NCBI GenBank assembly: GCA_030272585.1
Contig: BSYQ01000005.1
Span: 6,107,501 to 6,171,500 of the forward strand
Length of the DNA: 64,000 bases
Direction of reading: 5' to 3'
Source: Bryopsis sp. KO-2023
Lineage: Eukaryota > Chlorophyta > Ulvophyceae > Bryopsidales > Bryopsidaceae
The notes beneath the pieces are model-generated. The model worked only from the letters and a program-made list of their open reading frames with translations, ran no database searches and was not told where the DNA came from. The position numbers and the translations under genes were made by a program. This document shows positions 1 to 4,208 of the stretch, piece by piece. Within the stretch, counting starts at the first letter, position 1. Every line of letters starts with the position of its first letter.

Positions 1-32
1 GGAGGTCACCAGTTCGATCCTGGTCCGGGGCA
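1..32 (+). tRNA. tRNA-Met(CAU), 3' part cut by window edge
   Basis: These are the last 32 bases of the elongator tRNA-Met gene of the preceding unit: variable region, T-arm, 3' acceptor strand and discriminator A. They match 2785-2816. The 5' part lies outside the window. Confidence 0.95.
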
Positions 33-40
33 ACCAACGC

Positions 41-44
41 TTTT
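41..44 (+). terminator. Pol III T4 terminator of tRNA-Met
   Basis: TTTT begins 9 nt after the tRNA-Met 3' end on the coding strand, a minimal Pol III stop. It recurs after every tRNA-Met copy in the array. Confidence 0.7.
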
Positions 45-61
45 GACGGGACGCCCCACGC

Positions 62-82
62 CACGTCACAAATTCTGACGTG
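62..82. other. 7-bp inverted repeat overlapping the 3' end of tRNA-Leu(AAG)
   Basis: CACGTCA (62-68) and TGACGTG (76-82) are perfect inverted copies around a 7-nt loop. The right arm overlaps the last bases of the minus-strand tRNA-Leu(AAG). This gene has no nearby T-run, so the hairpin may shape the trailer; that role is inference. It is present in each unit. Confidence 0.5.
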
Positions 83-161
83 TGGCGAGTGGGATTTGAA
101 CCCACGCCCTTTCGGACTGGAACCTTACTCCAGCGCCTTGGACCAACTCGGCCATCGCCAC
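81..161 (-). tRNA. tRNA-Leu(AAG)
   Basis: An 81-nt type II tRNA that decodes leucine CUU, and CUC after A34-to-inosine editing. On the minus strand the acceptor GTGGCGA pairs fully with TCGCCAC, followed by discriminator A. The anticodon arm is CTGGA-GTAAGGT-TCCAG with anticodon AAG, the variable arm is 11 nt, and the T-arm is GTGGG-TTCAAAT-CCCAC. There is no intron and no encoded CCA. It converges on the upstream tRNA-Met, with 48 bp between them. No run of four T lies downstream on its strand, so how transcription stops is unclear. It is closely related to Leu(CAG) at 2550-2632. Confidence 0.97.
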
Positions 162-220
162 ATACGAGAGGAGGGGTCCGCCGCGCGTCTTCAAGCTGGG
201 GTCTCGGACGTCGGTCCGCT

Positions 221-227
221 AAAAAAA
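221..227 (-). terminator. Pol III T7 terminator of tRNA-Gly(CCC)
   Basis: Seven A on the plus strand read as T7 on the coding strand, 10 nt beyond the tRNA-Gly(CCC) 3' end. This is a strong Pol III stop, repeated in each unit. Confidence 0.85.
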
Positions 228-236
228 GAGCACGAG

Positions 237-307
237 TGCGTTGACCGGGAATCGAACCCGGGTCTCTACCTTGGGAGGGTAGTATGCTACCACTATATCA
301 CCAACGC
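237..307 (-). tRNA. tRNA-Gly(CCC)
   Basis: A 71-nt tRNA for glycine GGG. The acceptor GCGTTGG pairs with TCAACGC (one G-U pair at the base), the anticodon arm is CTACC-CTCCCAA-GGTAG with anticodon CCC, and the T-arm carries TTCGATT. The discriminator is A and there is no intron. It differs from the Gly(GCC) gene at 1609-1679 at only about five positions, including anticodon base 34 and position 38. The two are therefore duplicates, one of which changed its anticodon. A T7 stop follows it closely. Confidence 0.96.
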
Positions 308-346
308 GGCTCGAGGGATGGCGCGTGCGGAGAGCGTGGTAGGTTC

Positions 347-368
347 GGGAAGCTGTCGGGAAGCTGTC
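347..368. repeat. Two 11-bp direct repeats (GGGAAGCTGTC)
   Basis: GGGAAGCTGTC occurs twice back to back (347-357 and 358-368), 5' of the minus-strand tRNA-Gly(CCC). It is the same in all units. No function is evident. Confidence 0.7.
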
Positions 369-597
369 GGGGACAAGTGCCGTCGCGCGCGGGAACGAGG
401 TTGCGCCAAAACTTCGGGAGGGTGTTCGTTCGTGGTTAGGACTCGTTTCGAGTTTTTTCATCGTTGCGATTTTTCCGGGTGCTCGGATTCGGATATACGA
501 GAGATATCGGCAATGGCCCATTTCGTTCGCTCGAATTATCGCGTAAAAGGAGTTCTTCGTTTTCCATGGGTTTTTGGTGTCTCTTCGAGTTGTGGTG

Positions 598-958
598 TAT
601 TATTATTATTTTTATTTTTTTCTTTCCTCGCAAGAGATCGATTCGTTTCTTTCTATTTTCGTCGTTCTTTTCTTATTTTTGTGCCGTTCGTTCCCTCCTT
701 TCCTTCCAATAATCTTTCTTTTCTTTTCTTCCCTTTTCCGTGCTTTTCTGCTTTTTCCTTTTTCGATTCTTTCTCTTTCGGTCCTTTCGAGAAGATTCCA
801 TTTCCTTTGCATTCTTCTTTCGCCGTTTCGAAAGGTTTTTTTCTCCCCCTTCGAAATCAAACCGGTTTCTGTCTATCGTGTTTTCTCTCAAAGTTCATTT
901 TCCTTCTTTCCCTCCCCCTTTTCTTTTCCTTTCTAGCTTTTTCGCTCTTTTCTTCGAC
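598..958. repeat. Polypyrimidine (T/C-rich) tract
   Basis: About 360 bp in which the plus strand is overwhelmingly T and C, starting with a (TAT)n stretch at 598-615. The strand asymmetry could favour non-B DNA or exclude nucleosomes, but neither can be shown here. A T-to-A change at 611 lengthens the TAT run in units 12, 14, 16, 17 and 18. Confidence 0.8.
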
Positions 959-1160
959 CTCTCTCCCGATTTTCTCCCGAGAGGGATCCCGTGGATGATC
1001 CCGGATTACCCGATCGGATGATCCAACAAGGGCGCGGTTGAACCCAGAAACGCCACCAACACGCCACCACCTGTGCGTTCCGTCGCCACACACGTCAAAA
1101 CAGAAACGAACATGCTCCCAAGGCTTTTTCGCTCTACTGCCGCTCACCCACGAGCTGACC

Positions 1161-1228
1161 CACACACACTCCACCGCCCGCGCGCGCGCTCACAGGCGCA
1201 CACTCACCCACACACCCACACACGAAAG
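1161..1228. repeat. CA/CG alternating purine-pyrimidine stretch
   Basis: CACACACA followed by CGCGCGCGC and further CACAC runs form an imperfect alternating tract of the kind that can adopt Z-DNA. The unit-2 retrotransposon inserted within its first CA run. Confidence 0.65.
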
Positions 1229-1424
1229 ATCGTGCCACACCTGAAAACGCTCCCACGGGGTCCTTTTCGATTGGATGAAGCCAAAAACACCATTTCACCG
1301 CTCTGCCCACCTCACCTCAAAAGAACAAACAAAAAACAATCGGTCCCCCAAACCGTCGGAGGGACACGTCCCTCGCGCACCTGAAAAACGGATACTTCAC
1401 CTCCCGGCGTCCGCTTCAAAACGT

Positions 1425-1540
1425 GTTGCCATCAAACCACCGTGAATACATGCGATCCCTTCCGAACTCGCCAATCAAGCACGGTTGGGGCCGATCAGTA
1501 CCGAGATCAGGGATGTCTCAGGAAATCCGGCGGCGGCAAC
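1425..1540 (+). rRNA. 5S rRNA gene
   Basis: A 116-nt sequence that folds into the universal 5S rRNA shape and aligns by eye to plant and animal 5S RNA. Helix I pairs 1425-1433 with 1532-1540 (one A-C mismatch). Helix II is CCACCGTG (1437-1444) with CACGGTTGG (1480-1488). Helix III is GCGA (1452-1455) with TCGC (1468-1471). Helix IV is CCGAG (1501-1505) with CTCAGG (1517-1522). Helix V is GCCGAT (1490-1495) with ATCCGGC (1525-1531). Conserved 5S words such as CGAACTCG, CAAGCACGG, AGTACC and CAGGAAATCC are in the right order. The internal A-box and C-box regions are recognisable but diverged. Exact ends are uncertain by a few bases. It converges on tRNA-Gly(GCC). Being a diverged pseudogene is possible but unlikely, because every helix is kept. 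Confidence 0.85.
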
Positions 1541-1554
1541 TCGGTGCACTGTTC

Positions 1555-1576
1555 TTTTTCCGTGCTTGTTTTTTTT
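1555..1576 (+). terminator. Pol III T5 and T8 terminators of 5S rRNA
   Basis: T5 at 1555-1559 and T8 at 1569-1576 follow the 5S gene on its coding strand, 14 and 28 nt past the predicted 3' end. A tandem pair of T-runs is typical of a Pol III gene with a back-up stop. Confidence 0.75.
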
Positions 1577-1595
1577 GGGGGCTACGACCGGGAAG

Positions 1596-1599
1596 AAAA
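1596..1599 (-). terminator. Pol III T4 terminator of tRNA-Gly(GCC)
   Basis: AAAA on the plus strand reads TTTT on the coding strand 9 nt beyond the tRNA-Gly(GCC) 3' end. In unit 12 an extra GGCC widens this gap by 4 nt. Confidence 0.7.
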
Positions 1600-1608
1600 G
1601 GCCTTGAG

Positions 1609-1679
1609 TGCGTTGACCGGGAATCGAACCCGGGTCTCTACCGTGGCAGGGTAGTATGCTACCACTGTACCATCAACGC
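1609..1679 (-). tRNA. tRNA-Gly(GCC)
   Basis: A 71-nt tRNA for glycine GGC and GGU. The acceptor GCGTTGA pairs perfectly with TCAACGC, the anticodon arm is CTACC-CTGCCAC-GGTAG (anticodon GCC), and the T-arm is CCGGG-TTCGATT-CCCGG. The discriminator is A and there is no intron. Loop bases T33 and C38 match typical eukaryotic Gly(GCC), so this is probably the parent of the Gly(CCC) gene at 237-307. A T4 stop lies close downstream, and the 5S gene faces it from the other side. Confidence 0.97.
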
Positions 1680-1779
1680 CTCGACGAAAATACCCGAGCT
1701 TGCTCGATCGGGTAACATGCGTGCGGGGGAATCGGGCCGGAACCGGGCAGAGGACTTTGGTCAAAATTCGGGTCCGGGG

Positions 1780-1914
1780 TTACGGTCGTGTTACCCGTCG
1801 CCGTAATGCGGCCGTAATTGTGTTCCGTAACCGAAAGTTGTTTACTCTCCCGTCATTTACGGTAATTTATGGTCGGACAAGTTCTTACTACGGTTACGGT
1901 GACCGTGACCGTAA
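1780..1914. repeat. Cluster of TTACGG/CCGTAA motifs with a palindrome
   Basis: TTACGG occurs at 1780, 1857 and 1894, and its complement CCGTAA at 1801, 1812, 1824 and 1909: seven copies in about 135 bp. The last pair forms an inverted repeat, TTACGGT (1894-1900) and ACCGTAA (1908-1914). The cluster lies between Gly(GCC) and Lys(UUU), downstream of Lys on its strand and upstream of Gly(GCC). A protein-binding array is a possible reading, not shown. Confidence 0.6.
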
Positions 1915-1946
1915 GGTCCTGTCTATGGTCGGAACGGAAGGGCGGA

Positions 1947-2020
1947 CGCCCGAGGAGGGACTCGAACCCTCGGCCACGAGATTAAAAGTCTCGCGCTCTG
2001 CCAAACTGAGCTACCCGGGC
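1947..2020 (-). tRNA. tRNA-Lys(UUU)
   Basis: A 74-nt tRNA for lysine AAA and AAG. The acceptor GCCCGGG pairs with CTCGGGC (one G-U), the D-arm is GCTC/GAGC, the anticodon arm is CGAGA-CTTTTAA-TCTCG with anticodon TTT, and the T-arm is GAGGG-TTCGAGT-CCCTC. The discriminator is G, as usual for eukaryotic Lys. There is no intron. The nearest T4 on its strand is about 180 nt downstream, so a primary transcript could run through the TTACGG cluster unless a non-canonical stop is used. Confidence 0.97.
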
Positions 2021-2126
2021 ATATCTCAAGCAGGATCGCGCCGATCTCGTGGATCCCGATTCCGGGAATCTCGATCGCGGGGGGGCGACCGAGCCTCCAC
2101 GCAGCGCGCGATCGACTCGTCGTCGA

Positions 2127-2208
2127 GCTGAGATGTCCGAGTGGTTAAGGAGGTGGACTCGAAATCCACTGGGTTCATCCCGCGCAGGTTCAAATCCTGC
2201 TCTCAGCG
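2127..2208 (+). tRNA. tRNA-Ser(CGA)
   Basis: An 82-nt type II tRNA for serine UCG. The acceptor GCTGAGA pairs fully with TCTCAGC, the anticodon arm is GTGGA-CTCGAAA-TCCAC (anticodon CGA), there is a long variable arm, and the T-arm is GCAGG-TTCAAAT-CCTGC. The discriminator is G, which seryl-tRNA synthetase expects. There is no intron. It shares its D-arm and anticodon stem with Ser(AGA) at 2412-2493, and acceptor differences between the two are compensatory. A T5 stop follows 13 nt downstream. Confidence 0.97.
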
Positions 2209-2221
2209 AGCGTCGAAGTCG

Positions 2222-2226
2222 TTTTT
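2222..2226 (+). terminator. Pol III T5 terminator of tRNA-Ser(CGA)
   Basis: TTTTT begins 14 nt after the tRNA-Ser(CGA) 3' end on the coding strand. Confidence 0.8.
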
Positions 2227-2264
2227 CGGAGCGGCAAAAGACAAGGATGCAAGGTGGGCGTGCA

Positions 2265-2326
2265 TGAACCCGGGTCTCCTGCGTGACAGTGACAGGCAAG
2301 AATACTCACCGCCGTACTGCAACGAC
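2265..2326 (-). pseudogene. tRNA-Asp(GUC) relic, 3' end missing, hexamer duplicated in loop
   Basis: On the minus strand a tRNA-Asp 5' part is clear: acceptor 5' strand GTCGTTG, D-arm GTAC/GTAT with GGCGGTGA loop, and anticodon stem CTTGC/GCAGG. The anticodon loop CTGTCAC carries a second TGTCAC, so six bases are duplicated at the usual intron site (37/38). The sequence then follows tRNA-Asp as AGACCCGGGTTC and stops matching inside the T-loop. The 3' T-stem strand, 3' acceptor strand and discriminator are absent. All 20 complete units carry it unchanged. I infer a dead gene fixed before the array expanded. A split or permuted gene was considered, but no partner half was found nearby. Confidence 0.75.
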
Positions 2327-2411
2327 TCGATCACGATGACGAGGCTGACGATGAGGTTGATGACGAGGCGTGCGACGAGGATGGACGACGCGACGCCTCA
2401 TCACGACGTGA

Positions 2412-2493
2412 GTTGGGGTGTCCGAGTGGTTAAGGAGGTGGACTAGAAATCCACTGGGTTTGTCCCGCGCAGGTTCGAATCCTGCCCTCAACG
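2412..2493 (+). tRNA. tRNA-Ser(AGA)
   Basis: An 82-nt type II tRNA for serine UCU, and UCC after A34 editing to inosine. The acceptor GTTGGGG pairs with CCTCAAC (one G-U), the anticodon arm is GTGGA-CTAGAAA-TCCAC (anticodon AGA), and the T-arm is GCAGG-TTCGAAT-CCTGC. The discriminator is G and there is no intron. It runs toward Leu(CAG), 56 bp away. No T4 follows before that gene or within it on this strand, so termination is unexplained. The gap holds a GT-rich stretch and the palindrome GTTCGCGAAC (2514-2523). Confidence 0.97.
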
Positions 2494-2549
2494 AGGCATG
2501 TGTGTGCGTGTGTGTTCGCGAACCGAGGGGGTGACGCGGAAAGGCACGT

Positions 2550-2632
2550 TGTGGTGAGTGGGATTCGAACCCACGCTCGTCTCCGAACTAGAACCTGAAT
2601 CTAGCGCCTTAGACCAACTCGGCCATCACCAC
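2550..2632 (-). tRNA. tRNA-Leu(CAG)
   Basis: An 83-nt type II tRNA for leucine CUG. The acceptor GTGGTGA pairs fully with TCACCAC, the anticodon arm is CTAGA-TTCAGGT-TCTAG (anticodon CAG), there is a 13-nt variable arm, and the T-arm is GTGGG-TTCGAAT-CCCAC. The discriminator is A and there is no intron. Compared with Leu(AAG), the acceptor and anticodon-stem changes are compensated on the opposite strand. No T4 lies within about 300 nt downstream on its strand. Confidence 0.97.
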
Positions 2633-2712
2633 ACCATCGTCGCTCGGGAGCCACCCCCACGAGGGCCCCGCCCCGGACGGGAGTCGCAGGCGACGCCCCC
2701 CGAGATCGGCGG

Positions 2713-2730
2713 CACGGAAATCTTTCCGTG
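2713..2730. other. 8-bp inverted repeat abutting the 5' end of tRNA-Met
   Basis: CACGGAAA (2713-2720) and TTTCCGTG (2723-2730) form a perfect hairpin with a 2-nt loop, ending on the base before tRNA-Met position 1. It may act as a 5'-leader structure or a factor site. The role is not shown. Confidence 0.55.
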
Positions 2731-2816
2731 GCCTCGGTGGCGCAGTCGGTTAGCGCGTCGGTCTCATAACCTCGTGAGCCATCCGGAGGTCACCAGTTCG
2801 ATCCTGGTCCGGGGCA
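2731..2816 (+). tRNA. Elongator tRNA-Met(CAU) with 12-nt intron
   Basis: An 86-nt gene. The acceptor GCCTCGG pairs with CCGGGGC (one T-G), the D-arm is GCGC/GCGC, the anticodon loop carries CAT, and the T-arm is ACCAG-TTCGATC-CTGGT. The discriminator is A. Twelve bases (ACCTCGTGAGCC) lie between tRNA positions 37 and 38, the standard place for a nuclear tRNA intron. Removing them gives a normal 74-nt tRNA. G1-C72 and the TTCG T-loop mark it as elongator, not initiator. Land-plant elongator Met genes have a similar short intron and the same 31U-39U apposition. A T4 stop follows 9 nt downstream. Confidence 0.96.
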
Positions 2817-2864
2817 ACCAACGCTTTTGACGGGACGCCCCACGCCACGTCACAAATTCTGACG

Positions 2865-2945
2865 TGTGGCGAGTGGGATTTGAACCCACGCCCTTTCGGA
2901 CTGGAACCTTACTCCAGCGCCTTGGACCAACTCGGCCATCGCCAC
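2865..2945 (-). tRNA. tRNA-Leu(AAG), unit 2
   Basis: Copy of 81-161; no difference seen. Confidence 0.96.
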
Positions 2946-3020
2946 ATACGAGAGGAGGGGTCCGCCGCGCGTCTTCAAGCTGGGGTCTCGGACGTCGGTC
3001 CGCTAAAAAAAGAGCACGAG

Positions 3021-3091
3021 TGCGTTGACCGGGAATCGAACCCGGGTCTCTACCTTGGGAGGGTAGTATGCTACCACTATATCACCAACGC
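3021..3091 (-). tRNA. tRNA-Gly(CCC), unit 2
   Basis: Copy of 237-307; no difference seen. It is the last array gene before the retrotransposon. Confidence 0.96.
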
Positions 3092-3944
3092 GGCTCGAGG
3101 GATGGCGCGTGCGGAGAGCGTGGTAGGTTCGGGAAGCTGTCGGGAAGCTGTCGGGGACAAGTGCCGTCGCGCGCGGGAACGAGGTTGCGCCAAAACTTCG
3201 GGAGGGTGTTCGTTCGTGGTTAGGACTCGTTTCGAGTTTTTTCATCGTTGCGATTTTTCCGGGTGCTCGGATTCGGATATACGAGAGATATCGGCAATGG
3301 CCCATTTCGTTCGCTCGAATTATCGCGTAAAAGGAGTTCTTCGTTTTCCATGGGTTTTTGGTGTCTCTTCGAGTTGTGGTGTATTATTATTATTTTTATT
3401 TTTTTCTTTCCTCGCAAGAGATCGATTCGTTTCTTTCTATTTTCGTCGTTCTTTTCTTATTTTTGTGCCGTTCGTTCCCTCCTTTCCTTCCAATAATCTT
3501 TCTTTTCTTTTCTTCCCTTTTCCGTGCTTTTCTGCTTTTTCCTTTTTCGATTCTTTCTCTTTCGGTCCTTTCGAGAAGATTCCATTTCCTTTGCATTCTT
3601 CTTTCGCCGTTTCGAAAGGTTTTTTTCTCCCCCTTCGAAATCAAACCGGTTTCTGTCTATCGTGTTTTCTCTCAAAGTTCATTTTCCTTCTTTCCCTCCC
3701 CCTTTTCTTTTCCTTTCTAGCTTTTTCGCTCTTTTCTTCGACCTCTCTCCCGATTTTCTCCCGAGAGGGATCCCGTGGATGATCCCGGATTACCCGATCG
3801 GATGATCCAACAAGGGCGCGGTTGAACCCAGAAACGCCACCAACACGCCACCACCTGTGCGTTCCGTCGCCACACACGTCAAAACAGAAACGAACATGCT
3901 CCCAAGGCTTTTTCGCTCTACTGCCGCTCACCCACGAGCTGACC

Positions 3945-3949
3945 CACAC
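3945..3949. repeat. Target site duplication, left copy (CACAC)
   Basis: CACAC just before the left LTR is repeated at 11195-11199. Uninterrupted units hold one copy at this place, which fixes the insertion boundaries. Confidence 0.85.
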
Positions 3950-4193
3950 TGTTATGACGTCACACGCGTGTGTCACGGTGTGTCGCCACGTGTACATGTG
4001 TGTCGCCACGTGTGTCACCTGTCGTGACACATTTGCATCTGTCCCCACACGGTGGTAGCAGGGTCCAATCACCAAGTATGGTGATTGCTACCATGTGTAC
4101 TAGCAACGCTCATAAAAGGCGTTGGTACACTCTCTTTCCAGGTTTTGGTTTGAGAAAGACTTTCACTGCCACTGAAAGTCAAGCAGCACAACA
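3950..4193 (+). repeat. Left LTR (244 bp)
   Basis: Begins TGTTATGACGTC and ends GCAGCACAACA. It contains repeated GTGTCGCCACGTGT words near its start and a TATA-like CATAAAAG at about 4111. No difference from the right LTR was seen. Confidence 0.92.
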
Positions 4194-4195
4194 TT

Positions 4196-4208
4196 TGGTT
4201 TCGGAGCG
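4196..4208 (+). other. Probable primer binding site
   Basis: TGGTTTCGGAGCG starts 2 nt after the left LTR. It resembles the TGGTATCAGAGC site of many Ty3/Gypsy elements, which pairs with the initiator tRNA-Met 3' end. It does not match the elongator tRNA-Met of this array. Confidence 0.55.

Larger units (their letters stand above)
308..1424. other. 1.1-kb noncoding spacer between Gly(CCC) and 5S rRNA
   Basis: No convincing gene was seen on either strand. The stretch holds the 11-bp direct repeat, a long T/C-rich tract (about 598-958), an alternating CA/CG segment (about 1161-1228) and GC-rich mixed sequence up to the 5S gene. Reading frames crossing it are products of low stop density in pyrimidine-rich DNA. 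In unit 2 the retrotransposon sits in this spacer. Confidence 0.8.
33..2816. repeat. Array unit 1 (reference unit, 2,784 bp)
   Basis: This is the reference copy used for all unit coordinates. Diagnostic bases are G at 320, T at 611, C at 706, A at 1584, C at 1733, C at 1825, C at 2118 and T at 2532. Confidence 0.95.

Noticed and set aside
96-998. 300-codon open frame repeated in every unit
   Set aside because: It starts inside the antisense of tRNA-Leu(AAG), crosses tRNA-Gly(CCC) in antisense, and continues through the pyrimidine tract as a Phe/Ser-rich low-complexity string. It has no domain and is open only because the tract lacks stops.
1389-1405. Resemblance of GATACTTCACCTCCCGG to the U1 snRNA 5' end
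   Set aside because: The match is short and carries an insertion in the splice-site-pairing word, and no U1 stem-loops follow.
1423-2131. Frames of 127 and 143 codons
   Set aside because: They translate the 5S gene, antisense tRNA-Gly(GCC) and antisense tRNA-Lys. Their high conservation is due to the RNA genes and array identity, not protein selection.
2265-2400. Circularly permuted tRNA-Asp (3' half upstream of 5' half)
   Set aside because: On the minus strand, the bases upstream of the 5' part (plus coordinates 2327-2411) contain no partner acceptor strand (CAACGAC) or T-loop 3' half, so no permuted gene can be drawn.
1982-2491. Arg-rich minus-strand frames of 105 and 61 codons
   Set aside because: They are antisense readings of the Ser tRNA genes and spacer; no start context or protein family is evident.
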